Below are positions 9,602-18,083 of a DNA stretch of 53,836 bases, in pieces (the stretch's first letter is position 1; every line of letters begins with the position of its first letter). The notes beneath the pieces were generated by a model. The model was given only the letters and a program-made list of their open reading frames with translations, was not told the origin of the DNA and did no database searches. The stretch spans positions 1 through 53,836 of the forward strand of contig JANYEL010000058.1 in the NCBI GenBank assembly GCA_025363155.1, in the 5' to 3' direction. This DNA is from Moraxellaceae bacterium (GTDB lineage Bacteria; Pseudomonadota; Gammaproteobacteria; Pseudomonadales; Moraxellaceae). Both the position numbers and the translations under genes were made by a program.

Positions 9602-9690
9602 ATTTGTAGGGGCGCACCCTTGTGGTCGCCCGCTTTTGATGTTGTTTTTGAATTCGATTAGGGCAGCCACAAGGGCGGCCCCTACAAAAA
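9602..9690. repeat. Palindromic intergenic repeat (MITE-like)
   Basis: Imperfect inverted arms of about 29 bp face each other. TTTGTAGGGGCGCACCCTTG opens the left arm (from 9603), and the reverse complement of the right arm (ending 9690) begins TTTGTAGGGGCCGCCCTTG. About 28 bp of AT-rich DNA separates them. There is no coding capacity. The structure resembles short non-autonomous palindromic elements that are dispersed in many bacterial genomes. It may fold into a hairpin downstream of the preceding gene. Confidence 0.65.
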
Positions 9691-9748
9691 TGTGCCGTAA
9701 ACAATATTCTTCACCATGTTCATTTAACCATCAAATAGCTAGCTCCGT

Positions 9749-10435
9749 ATGACCCAAACATCCAACAAGACTCCACATTTCCAAGAAAACCTTAAACTCG
9801 CCATCTTTGATTGGGATGGCACAGTCATGGATTCAGTCAGTCAAATTGTTTCTAGTCTGCTGGCGGTAGGGCGACATTTTGATGTTGAGCTGGAAGCGGC
9901 GGCGGCGCAGCATATTATTGGCTTAGCGTTGCCAGTGGCAATGCAAAAATTATTTCCCAAACACACACACCAGCATATTGATGAAATGCGCCGCGTCTAT
10001 GCAGAGCACTATCATGGGCATCCTGAATCCGCACCTGTTTTTGCAGGGTTTCCAGCCATGTTTGATGCACTCCGTGATCAGGGCGTGCTGTTAGCAGTGG
10101 CAACTGGGAAGAACCGCAATGGTTTAGACCGTGTACTCGCGCAAAGTGGGCTGGGCGACTATTTCACCATTACTCGCAGTGCTGACGAGGCGAACTCCAA
10201 ACCTGACCCATTGATGTTGCAGCAGATTTTGCAGGCTACAGGGATTAAGGCCTCGGATGCAGTGATGGTTGGCGATACAACCTTCGACTTACAGATGGCG
10301 CAAGCGATTGCCATGCCTCGAATTGGTGTACTTTGGGGTGCGCATTCTGAAGCACTATTGGCTGAATGTGATCCACATGCATTGGTTAGTACCGTGGGTG
10401 AATTAAGCCATGCACTCGGTGTAATGACCCGCTAA
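9749..10435 (+). CDS. HAD-superfamily phosphatase, phosphoglycolate-phosphatase-like
   Basis: The 228-residue protein carries the four HAD motifs. They are DWDGT (D21 nucleophile, D23 acid/base), VATGK (motif II), the lysine in NSKPDP (motif III) and GDTTFD (motif IV). A helical cap domain lies between motifs I and II, as in the Gph/PGP subgroup. It would hydrolyse a small phosphate ester such as 2-phosphoglycolate, but the substrate is not readable from the sequence. In related genomes such a gene often follows rluC, as here. No strong ribosome-binding site is visible. Confidence 0.82.
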   Translation: MTQTSNKTPHFQENLKLAIFDWDGTVMDSVSQIVSSLLAVGRHFDVELEAAAAQHIIGLALPVAMQKLFPKHTHQHIDEMRRVYAEHYHGHPESAPVFAGFPAMFDALRDQGVLLAVATGKNRNGLDRVLAQSGLGDYFTITRSADEANSKPDPLMLQQILQATGIKASDAVMVGDTTFDLQMAQAIAMPRIGVLWGAHSEALLAECDPHALVSTVGELSHALGVMTR

Positions 10436-10524
10436 GTTCATCGAAAAATCAGCATTAACAATTACCATAAAATCCACTAGACTGCACGTCATTCTAATTC
10501 CTAGCCCCTTTTGAGCCACCCCGT

Positions 10525-11817
10525 ATGAGCCAAACACTGAGTGCGTCCAAAACCAATTCGCCTGCACAAGTCTTATTTGCCAGTTTAATCGGTACAACAA
10601 TTGAGTTTTTTGACTTCTATATCTATGCAACCGCAGCGGTATTGGTTTTTCCAAAATTATTTTTCCCAATGGGCGACCCAACCACTGCGGTACTGCAATC
10701 TCTAGCGACCTTTGCCTTAGCATTCTTTGCGCGTCCGATTGGCTCAGCGCTGTTTGGTCATTTTGGTGATCGAATTGGGCGTAAAGCAACACTGGTTGCA
10801 GCACTCATGACCATGGGTATCTCCACGGTATTGATTGGTTTATTGCCGACTTATGCAAGCATTGGCGTCGCAGCGCCGTTGTTATTAGCGCTCTGTCGTT
10901 TTGGTCAGGGCTTAGGATTGGGCGGTGAATGGGGCGGCGCAGTACTGCTCGCAACAGAAAATGCACCTCCCGGCAAACGCGCTTGGTATGGCATGTTTCC
11001 ACAACTCGGCGCACCGATTGGATTTTTGTGCTCAACAGGTATTTTCTTATTATTATCACGCAGTTTGACCGACGCACAATTCTTTGAATTCGGCTGGCGC
11101 ATTCCATTTATTGCCAGTAGCTTATTGGTTTTTGTGGGCTTGTATGTTCGCTTAACCTTGCATGAAACACCTGCGTTTCAACAGGCGATTGAAAACAATG
11201 AACGCGTTGAATTGCCAATCAAAACAGTATTCAGCAAATATTCACTGCAAATTTTACTCGGCACATTCGCCGCACTCGCAACGTTTGTCATCTTCTACTT
11301 GATGACGGTTTTCACGCTCAGTTGGGGAACATCAAAGCTAGACTATACCCGTGAGCAGTTTTTGATCCTGCAAATGGGCGGCGTATTGTTCTTTGGCTTA
11401 GCCATTCCTATTTCGGCAATATTAGCGGATCGTTATAGCTCGCGCACCGTTTTAATCGGTGCAACGATTGCAATCTTGCTGTTTGGTTTAGGATTTGCAC
11501 CGTTGTTTGCAGCAGGTAACACATTTGAAGTATTAGCATTTTTGTCGATTGGCTTGGGTCTCATGGGCTTTACTTACGGCCCTCTGGGTACCGCACTTTC
11601 AGAGCTGTTTCCAACCGCAGTGCGCTATACGGGTGCATCTATTGCATTTAATTTGGCGGGAATTTTAGGGGCGTCACTTGCGCCCTATATCGCAACGTGG
11701 CTTGCAAGCAATTACGGCTTGTCTTATGTTGGCTTTTATTTGTCTGCTGCTGCATTGCTAACGTTATTGGCTTTACTTGCAATGAAGAAAACAGCGCCGA
11801 ATGATCCAGTGTTCTAA
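10525..11817 (+). CDS. MFS transporter, metabolite:H+ symporter (MHS) type
   Basis: The 430-residue protein has about 12 hydrophobic segments. The N terminus has the MHS signature EFFDFYIYATAAVLVFPKLF. Loop 2-3 carries the MFS motif GHFGDRIGRK, and TM4-5 contains GLGLGGEWGGAVLLATENAP, typical of the ShiA/ProP/KgtP group. It should import an organic acid or osmolyte with protons. The substrate cannot be assigned and the neighbours give no hint. It has its own downstream terminator. Confidence 0.87.
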   Translation: MSQTLSASKTNSPAQVLFASLIGTTIEFFDFYIYATAAVLVFPKLFFPMGDPTTAVLQSLATFALAFFARPIGSALFGHFGDRIGRKATLVAALMTMGISTVLIGLLPTYASIGVAAPLLLALCRFGQGLGLGGEWGGAVLLATENAPPGKRAWYGMFPQLGAPIGFLCSTGIFLLLSRSLTDAQFFEFGWRIPFIASSLLVFVGLYVRLTLHETPAFQQAIENNERVELPIKTVFSKYSLQILLGTFAALATFVIFYLMTVFTLSWGTSKLDYTREQFLILQMGGVLFFGLAIPISAILADRYSSRTVLIGATIAILLFGLGFAPLFAAGNTFEVLAFLSIGLGLMGFTYGPLGTALSELFPTAVRYTGASIAFNLAGILGASLAPYIATWLASNYGLSYVGFYLSAAALLTLLALLAMKKTAPNDPVF

Positions 11818-11838
11818 TTAAATATATTCCGCACTAAC

Positions 11839-11877
11839 TAAAAAAACCTATTTTCTTCATGAAGATAGGTTTTTTTC
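11839..11877 (+). terminator. Bidirectional terminator between the transporter and the convergent hydrolase gene
   Basis: AAAAAACCTAT...ATAGGTTTTTTT with an inner TCTTCATGAAGA gives a long stem ending in a T run. A and T runs on both sides suit both converging transcripts. Confidence 0.85.
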
Positions 11878-11908
11878 ATTATAAAATTACAATGAAAACG
11901 ACCGCTTA

Positions 11909-12793
11909 TTAACTCGGTGTCGTCGTGATTACTGCTGCGTTATACAATGAAATGTGCTTTAAAATTGTATCCAATCGGGTCAAACCATCAGCACGCAAAA
12001 CTGTACTATCTAATTGAGCAGGATGAAAATCGCGGCGATAATAGGCAAGATAACGCGGCAACATCCCTTTTAAGAAACCTTTCGTACCCCACAGCGTATC
12101 CGCACCTTTACGCAGTGCGTTTACATTCCCCAATTCACCCGAAGCGCGCAACAACGTGAACGTATGCAGCCCCGTAAAAAAGCTAAATATAACAGTCGTT
12201 AATGCCATTTCACTGACTCGAACCCAATAACTACCCTCTTGATTCTGATACACATCAAAAGCAACCGATTTATGTTCACTTTCCTCAATCGCATGCCACA
12301 GCCACAAAGCGCGCAAACGTTCATCCATCGAGTCCAGTAATTCTGGAGATTCGAGAATTCTTTCGGCAAACATCGCAGTGAAATGCTCTAAGGCACAGGT
12401 TTTCGCCAGCATGTGTCTTGCCGAAAGCAGTTGTTCTTGGCGAGCAATGCCCTTTTTCACAAAATCCATAATCGAATAAATCGGCAAACCTTTCTTCGCC
12501 ATAAACGCATTAAAAGTATCGTGCTCTTTGCCATGATTGGCTTCTTGACCAATAAAAGCCCTTACTTCTTTTTGCAAAACTGGATCAGTAATTTGATTTT
12601 GATAATGGCGAACCGAGCGAATAAACATCCGTTCGCCTTCTGGGAAAGTACATGAAAGCCCTGTCATTACCATCGTCATCACAGGGTTATCAGCAAACCA
12701 ATACGTTGGAATTGCGTCATCGAACTCAAAATCCATGCGACGAACAGGAATATTTTTGGTGCCAACCAGTGTCACCGCTTTACTCATCGACAT
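11909..12793 (-). CDS. Predicted metal-dependent hydrolase (PF10118 family)
   Basis: The 294-residue protein has ferritin-like Glu/His pairs in helical context: GQEANHGKEH, ALEHFTA and AIEESEHKSVAFDVY. Together these are typical of the PF10118 group, which probably binds a di-metal centre. A hydrophobic segment near residues 195-215 suggests membrane association. The start at 12793 has GGAGGG 7 nt upstream, better placed than for the ATG two codons later. It lies 59 nt downstream of a marR gene on the same strand, so the two may form an operon. Substrate and reaction are unknown. Confidence 0.75.
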   Translation of the reverse strand: MSMSKAVTLVGTKNIPVRRMDFEFDDAIPTYWFADNPVMTMVMTGLSCTFPEGERMFIRSVRHYQNQITDPVLQKEVRAFIGQEANHGKEHDTFNAFMAKKGLPIYSIMDFVKKGIARQEQLLSARHMLAKTCALEHFTAMFAERILESPELLDSMDERLRALWLWHAIEESEHKSVAFDVYQNQEGSYWVRVSEMALTTVIFSFFTGLHTFTLLRASGELGNVNALRKGADTLWGTKGFLKGMLPRYLAYYRRDFHPAQLDSTVLRADGLTRLDTILKHISLYNAAVITTTPS

Positions 12794-12852
12794 CGTTTAT
12801 CCCTCCATGGATCGGGCTGAAACAGCACCTTATTTTTCTAAAAATAACTCGT

Positions 12853-13305
12853 TTAACTCGCCTCAGGATCATCATCATTAAAAGACGTAATTTGATCAAC
12901 ACGAAACGTGCCTTTCAACGAACGCAATTCGGTTTTATGCAGCCCTGCCAAACGCTCAAGGATTTTCTCGCCTGCAGGCAATAGGCGAATTTCTACTTGG
13001 CGACGATCAGTGGTTCCCGTCTGTCTACGCACTAGACCACTTTCTTCGCAACGTGTGATCAATGCCACCGTACCATGCGGCTTCATCTGAAGTCGTTCAG
13101 CTAACTCACCCACCGTTGCCCAATTACGACCTGGGAAACCTTGCACATGCAGCAGAAGCTGATATTGCAAAGGCGTCAATCCACCAGACCGTGCGGCTTG
13201 CTCACTAAAATGCAGAAAACGTCTTAACTGATACCGAAACTCGGAGAGCGCCTCATACTCAGATTTTAATAAGGTGGGTTGATCTATTTTTGCGGACTTC
13301 GACAT
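12853..13305 (-). CDS. MarR-family transcriptional regulator
   Basis: The 150-residue winged-helix regulator has the usual MarR order. An N-terminal helix precedes LTPLQYQLLLHVQGFPGR, then the recognition region TVGELAERLQMKPHGTVALI, then the wing with the TDRRQVEIRL signature. I start it at 13305 (MSKSAKID), which has AGAGAA about 7 nt upstream; an ATG 12 codons earlier has no ribosome-binding site. A perfect 7-bp inverted repeat sits 28 nt upstream and could be its own operator. It probably controls itself and the downstream metal-dependent hydrolase. The inducer is unknown. Confidence 0.85.
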   Translation of the reverse strand: MSKSAKIDQPTLLKSEYEALSEFRYQLRRFLHFSEQAARSGGLTPLQYQLLLHVQGFPGRNWATVGELAERLQMKPHGTVALITRCEESGLVRRQTGTTDRRQVEIRLLPAGEKILERLAGLHKTELRSLKGTFRVDQITSFNDDDPEAS

Positions 13306-13332
13306 GAAATTTCTCTGGTGAAAGGTGAGCTG

Positions 13333-13353
13333 ATACGTCATATCAGGACGTAT
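13333..13353. promoter_or_regulatory. Inverted repeat upstream of marR, candidate operator
   Basis: ATACGTC and GACGTAT are perfect complements separated by 7 nt, immediately upstream of the marR start. MarR proteins usually bind such 16-21 bp palindromes in their own promoter. Confidence 0.4.
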
Positions 13354-13497
13354 TTACCCGCTCAAAATATACTCTACGGCAGGCTTGGTCGTTTGCCAAG
13401 CACTACCATCATTAAACAAGCAAAAATAACGCCAAGTCTTCGGACTTATTTGCGCTCTCATCTCTTTAGCCCATGCTAAAAACATCAACAAGTCACC

Positions 13498-13532
13498 AAA
13501 AAATAACCCCAGCATTGCTGAGGTTATTGGCT
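13498..13532 (-). terminator. Terminator of prc
   Basis: On the minus strand AATAACCTCAGC and GCTGGGGTTATT pair around a short loop (one G-T wobble) and run into six T. It lies 42 nt after the prc stop and separates prc from marR. Confidence 0.8.
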
Positions 13533-13573
13533 TACCAAAATAACAACTTAATCCACGCGATCAATCGATGCAG

Positions 13574-15823
13574 TCAGCTACCACTTTTTGCTTTGACTTG
13601 ATCAAGCAAAATATTAGCTGATTCAGTAATAAATGCTTCTTCTTCAGGTAACGGCGGACGCTTGCCTTCGGGCAGCTTCGCACGAACTTCAGATTGCGCA
13701 TCTAAAGCCGCCTGGTAGGTTTGCCAATTTGGATAAGGCGTTAAACCCGTTGCAAGACGACGCTCATTTTCAGCAGCGAGTGTTTTAGCCTCGATGGCAT
13801 CCACCAAATTACGGCGGACATCAATATCTAACGGCAACACTTTGCGATCCTTATTTTCATTACTGATCGCTTTGATTTTGGACAGATAAACATACTGTGG
13901 ATCTTTGTCCTGACGTGCTTTCGAACTTGAGGTTAACTGCGGCACCAGCGGTTTCAGACTATCCTCACGAGTGTAAGGAGCCGTCGCAATCGTGTCCCAT
14001 GCCAGTGGATTTTTGGCTTTGCGTTCGCCAAGATCTTCATCATAGATGCTGACAAATGGAATATCTGGAATAACGCCTTTGTTTTGCGTGCTTCCGCCCG
14101 TCACGCGATAAAACTTACGCTGAGTCAAAGTCGCTTGACCATAGGCCAGATTATCCAATTGAACCTGCGCTGTGCCCTTACCAGTCGTTGTACTACCGAC
14201 CACTAAGCCACGCTCATAATCTTGGATCGCTGCTGAGAAAATTTCACTCGCAGACGCTGATGCCAGATTAACGATGACGATCATGGGGCCTTTATACAAC
14301 TCGGCGCCACCATCATTATCATTAAAGACATTGATCGCGCCATTGCCATCACGAATTTGCACTAATGGGCCTTTTTTAATGAACAAAGCCAGCATTTTAG
14401 CCACTTCATCCAGCGAACCACCTGGATCACCGCGCAAATCAACGACTAAGCCATCAACTTTTTTAGCATTCAAATCGACCAAGGCTTTTTGGGTATCTTC
14501 GCTAACGCTGCGATAGTTACGCCCATCACGACGCGCTTTATAATTCAAATAAAACGAAGGAATATCGAGTACGCCGACTTTGTAGGTCTTACCGCCGCGC
14601 TGAATATTAATGACGCGATCTTGAACGCCAGAATCCTCTTGTTGAATCACATCACGCGTCAAAGTCACCACGCGGGCGGTCGCATCTTTGGCTTGTAACT
14701 TAAGAACCACTTTGGTGCCGCGTTTGCCACGAATCAACCCAACAATTTCACTAGAAGGCCAACCCACCACATCAACCATTGGCTGACCGTCTTGCCCGAC
14801 GCCGACAATGCGGTCGCCCGATTTCACCAAACCCGATTTGCTGGCAGGGCCGCCATCTACCAAGGTTTCAACGCGAGTGAAATCATCATTGCCGCGTTCA
14901 GGACGAATCGACACCCCGATACCTTCGAGCTGCAAAGTCGTTTGGCGGTTCATTTCCATCGCTTCTACGGGCGCAAAATACAAACTGTGCGGATCGTAAG
15001 TGGCGAGCGCGGCATTGAGTAAACCTTCCAGAATACGGTCGCTCTTCAAGCGATCAACTTGCTCTAATTTACGTTTAAAACGTTTTTTCAGCGTATCAAC
15101 TGGATTCAGTTCACTCGGTGGACTTAAATCTTGTCCATCAGCCAGTTTCGGATTGGCTTTAAGCGCCGCTTGCTTGGCATCTTCTTCTTCTTTAGCAACC
15201 GTTAAAGAAATGAGTGCTGAAACCAATTGCTGCTGCCAATAAAGTTTCTGTTCTTTAGCTGTATTAAAATAAGGTGCTTTTTCACGGTCGGTATCCAGAC
15301 TATCAGTGCGCTTTAAATTTTGTGGCTGATCGAGCTGTGCCAGCGAATAGGCGTAATAATCTTTCAATCGTTTGGTGTAGCGCTGCTGAATATCAAACGC
15401 TGGCGATAAATCGCCTTTTTTCATCATCGCGCCTAAGTTGTCGGCGTATTTCTTGCGGAACTCATCAATATCCGATGCCAAGAAAATCGCATGATCAGAA
15501 TCTAAATTATCGAAATACATTTCCAAGATACGGCGTGATGTCTTTGCATCCAACGGCATATTCAGATAATGCTGGGTATCCATGAGCATCGCCATCTGGC
15601 GCGTGACAATACTTTGCTCGCGCGTCGGCTGTAATGCACTCGTGTCTTTCGTCGCGACTTCAGCATACGCTTGCGTAAACAAAACGCTCACGGTGACTAA
15701 AGCGATCGCACTAGCCAAGGATTGCATTTTACGTTTGATGAGTCCTTGGTCTGATTTCAAAGACGTTTGCCACGTTCCTACTTGCTCAATTCCTGTCTGC
15801 TGCGGTGTTTTTGTAGGTTTCAT
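13574..15823 (-). CDS. prc: Tail-specific (C-terminal processing) protease
   Basis: The 749-residue periplasmic S41 serine protease trims or degrades proteins by their C termini. Prc is known to act on lipoproteins and on peptidoglycan hydrolases. A hydrophobic signal segment (about residues 36-54, ending TQAYA) follows an unusually long N region, so the true start may be the ATG at 15727. The PDZ domain holds GIGVSIRPE and SGDRIVGVGQDG. The catalytic part has SASASEIF with the nucleophilic serine and GSTTTGKGTAQ with the catalytic lysine. The DUF3340-like C-terminal domain is present, and length and order match gammaproteobacterial Prc. It is monocistronic with its own terminator. Confidence 0.93.
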   Translation of the reverse strand: MKPTKTPQQTGIEQVGTWQTSLKSDQGLIKRKMQSLASAIALVTVSVLFTQAYAEVATKDTSALQPTREQSIVTRQMAMLMDTQHYLNMPLDAKTSRRILEMYFDNLDSDHAIFLASDIDEFRKKYADNLGAMMKKGDLSPAFDIQQRYTKRLKDYYAYSLAQLDQPQNLKRTDSLDTDREKAPYFNTAKEQKLYWQQQLVSALISLTVAKEEEDAKQAALKANPKLADGQDLSPPSELNPVDTLKKRFKRKLEQVDRLKSDRILEGLLNAALATYDPHSLYFAPVEAMEMNRQTTLQLEGIGVSIRPERGNDDFTRVETLVDGGPASKSGLVKSGDRIVGVGQDGQPMVDVVGWPSSEIVGLIRGKRGTKVVLKLQAKDATARVVTLTRDVIQQEDSGVQDRVINIQRGGKTYKVGVLDIPSFYLNYKARRDGRNYRSVSEDTQKALVDLNAKKVDGLVVDLRGDPGGSLDEVAKMLALFIKKGPLVQIRDGNGAINVFNDNDGGAELYKGPMIVIVNLASASASEIFSAAIQDYERGLVVGSTTTGKGTAQVQLDNLAYGQATLTQRKFYRVTGGSTQNKGVIPDIPFVSIYDEDLGERKAKNPLAWDTIATAPYTREDSLKPLVPQLTSSSKARQDKDPQYVYLSKIKAISNENKDRKVLPLDIDVRRNLVDAIEAKTLAAENERRLATGLTPYPNWQTYQAALDAQSEVRAKLPEGKRPPLPEEEAFITESANILLDQVKAKSGS

Positions 15824-16038
15824 ATCTTTTTACAAAGTCCTTGAAAGTTAACCAAACTGGTTTTAATGCGAGTCGTAAGGCCTATTTTAAGTGAATCAAC
15901 CAGTCAATTCATAAAAATGCAATTTTGCCACGAACTTATGCCTGCTGAATGTAGCAGACCTGTAGGTAAATCGGGTATTGTCTTACCCGTTTATCTTTAT
16001 ATTATTTGTTATGTTTATTGTTTTGGAGAGGTCCCGCG

Positions 16039-17067
16039 ATGATCGGTTCACTGATGTTAGATATTGCAGGGCTGACGCTCGATGCAGAAGACCGTGCACT
16101 ATTGAATGAACCACAAGTCGGTGGCTTGATTCTATTCGGTCGCAACGTTGAAAGTCCACAACAAGTTCGTGATTTAACGGACAGTATTCGCGAAGTCCGT
16201 CCAGACATTCTGATTGCAGTCGATCAAGAAGGCGGTCGTGTGCAGCGCTTGCGTGAAGGCTTTACCCGCCTCCCTGCAATGGGCATGCTCGGGCAGCTTT
16301 ATGATATTGATCAAGATGAAGCCTTGGCAGCTGCGGCCACTGCGGGCTGGTTGATGGCTAGCGAAGTGCTCGCAGTCGGTATCGATTTTAGTTTTGCGCC
16401 TGTACTCGATGTAAATGGCATCAGTCACGTAATCGGTGATCGCGGTTTTCATGCGCACAGCAATATTGTCACCCAACTGTCACGCGCTTTTATGCAAGGC
16501 ATGCATCGCGCGGGTATGGCGACCACAGGCAAGCATTTTCCGGGTCATGGTTCAGTGGAAGCCGATTCGCATGTGGCTGCTCCCGTGGATCAACGCACAC
16601 TTGCCGAAATCCGCGAGCAAGACATGACTGTGTTCTTTGAGGTGAAAGATCAGCTCGACGCACTCATGCCTGCGCACGTGATCTATCCAAAAGTCGATCC
16701 GAATCCAGCTGGATTCTCGAAGCATTGGCTACAAGATATTGTGCGTGGTGAAATGGGCTTTGATGGCGTATTGTTCTCTGATGACCTCAGCATGCAAGCA
16801 GCGTGTGTGGTCGGCGGTGCAGGTGTACGTATTCTGGCAGCGCTGAATGCAGGCTGCGACATGGGCTTAGTCTGTAATGATCGTGCCGCTGCATTGGATG
16901 CACTCCAAGCACTCACTTCCATGCCTATGCCGAATCAAGCTCGCCTCGAAAAAATGCGTGGTAAACTGGGACACCTTAAACTCCATCAAGGCAATATTGC
17001 ACTGGATGGCGAATGGGAAATGGCTCAACAACAAGCAACCGCATTACGCGAGCGCTTTTCAGCGTAA
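16039..17067 (+). CDS. nagZ: Beta-N-acetylhexosaminidase, peptidoglycan recycling
   Basis: The 342-residue GH3 enzyme removes GlcNAc from cytoplasmic GlcNAc-anhydroMurNAc-peptides during cell-wall recycling. The motifs are IAVDQEGGRVQRLR, KHFPGHGSVEADSH (residues 165-178, the catalytic loop) and FSDDLSMQ with the nucleophilic aspartate. The start at 16039 is chosen because GGAGAGG lies 7 nt upstream and the N terminus (MIGSLMLDIAG) matches the family; an upstream ATG at 16006 adds an unrelated stretch. The length equals E. coli NagZ. Confidence 0.95.
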   Translation: MIGSLMLDIAGLTLDAEDRALLNEPQVGGLILFGRNVESPQQVRDLTDSIREVRPDILIAVDQEGGRVQRLREGFTRLPAMGMLGQLYDIDQDEALAAAATAGWLMASEVLAVGIDFSFAPVLDVNGISHVIGDRGFHAHSNIVTQLSRAFMQGMHRAGMATTGKHFPGHGSVEADSHVAAPVDQRTLAEIREQDMTVFFEVKDQLDALMPAHVIYPKVDPNPAGFSKHWLQDIVRGEMGFDGVLFSDDLSMQAACVVGGAGVRILAALNAGCDMGLVCNDRAAALDALQALTSMPMPNQARLEKMRGKLGHLKLHQGNIALDGEWEMAQQQATALRERFSA

Positions 17068-17163
17068 ATATATTTTCTGTGAGTGCGCTAAAGAATCAAT
17101 ATCGCTTTAGCGCCCTCAGATACGAATAAAAAGTGCGACATCAACCCAAGGAAGGCGATTCAC

Positions 17164-18042
17164 GTGTCAGAAGACTCTATGCAAAACAACACCCCAGTAA
17201 ATGCTGATTCGCCGCATCGCCATATTTCATTTACGGCGCATTACACGGGCTATATCTGGTTTCAAGAAGGCATTTCACATGCCGCATTAGCCAGTAATAA
17301 AGGTCGTTGGTTAGCGAAACTGGTCAGCCCGTTAGAGCGTTGGGCCGAGAATGTGATCGGCGATAGTATGCGTACCACCTTACGCCAGCGTCACGGATTA
17401 ATTGATCGACAGCTCGATCTTTTCCTTGCCGAACATCCAGATGCTCAAGTCTTAGAAATCGCCACAGGGCTATCACCACGCGGTTGGCGTTATCGTCAAA
17501 AATATCCAAACCTCGTTTATGTCGAAGCTGACTTACCAGACATGGCTGCTGCAAAACGCCAAGCGTTATCTCAGATCGAAACGCCTGCACCACGTATCGA
17601 AGCAGTTGATTTATTTGGTGAAGGATTCCAGCATTTACTTGACAGTTTTGACAAAAAAAAACCTTTGGTCATTATCAGTGAAGGCTTGGTGAATTATTTT
17701 ACCAAAGACATGCTGAATGACTTATGGACGCGCTTAGCGACAGGATTAAAACAGTTTTCGATTGGCGTTTATCTGACGGACTTATACCCTGAGCCAGTCA
17801 CTCGACGCTTGGCAAAGCTCATCTGGAATAGCAGTAAAATCCTGAAAGTCATGTCGCGTAGTGCGTTTGCATTTCACTTTGTGTCGCCGACAGAAGTGAT
17901 CGCAGCGATGAAAACCGCTGGCTTTAATCAATCCGTCATCTTCCAGCCCTCAGATAAAAAAGACACGCCTGAAAATGCAAAAAGCCAAGATACTGCTGAG
18001 CATCTTGGCGATTTAGTTTGGGTAATTGAATCACGCGTTTAG
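17164..18042 (+). CDS. Class I SAM-dependent methyltransferase (leucine carboxyl methyltransferase-like)
   Basis: The 292-residue protein has a SAM-binding motif I (VLEIATGLSPRGW) with an acidic motif II (YVEADLPDMAA), then EAVDLFGEGF and SEGLVNYF. This arrangement resembles the LCMT/PPM1-type O-methyltransferase superfamily (COG3315-like). The start is a GTG at 17164 with AAGGAAGG at a good distance; the next in-frame ATG lies six codons later. The substrate is unknown. It lies about 100 nt after nagZ and converges on the PilZ-hydrolase gene. Confidence 0.75.
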   Translation: MSEDSMQNNTPVNADSPHRHISFTAHYTGYIWFQEGISHAALASNKGRWLAKLVSPLERWAENVIGDSMRTTLRQRHGLIDRQLDLFLAEHPDAQVLEIATGLSPRGWRYRQKYPNLVYVEADLPDMAAAKRQALSQIETPAPRIEAVDLFGEGFQHLLDSFDKKKPLVIISEGLVNYFTKDMLNDLWTRLATGLKQFSIGVYLTDLYPEPVTRRLAKLIWNSSKILKVMSRSAFAFHFVSPTEVIAAMKTAGFNQSVIFQPSDKKDTPENAKSQDTAEHLGDLVWVIESRV

Positions 18043-18057
18043 ATCAACAGCGTTAAA

Positions 18058-18083
18058 ACACCCTTAAAACAGCTTAAGGGTGT
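18058..18083 (-). terminator. Terminator between convergent genes, overlapping a stop codon
   Basis: ACACCCTTAA and TTAAGGGTGT pair perfectly around a 6-nt loop. The stop codon of the minus-strand gene lies inside the stem. T runs are short on both sides. Confidence 0.6.
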
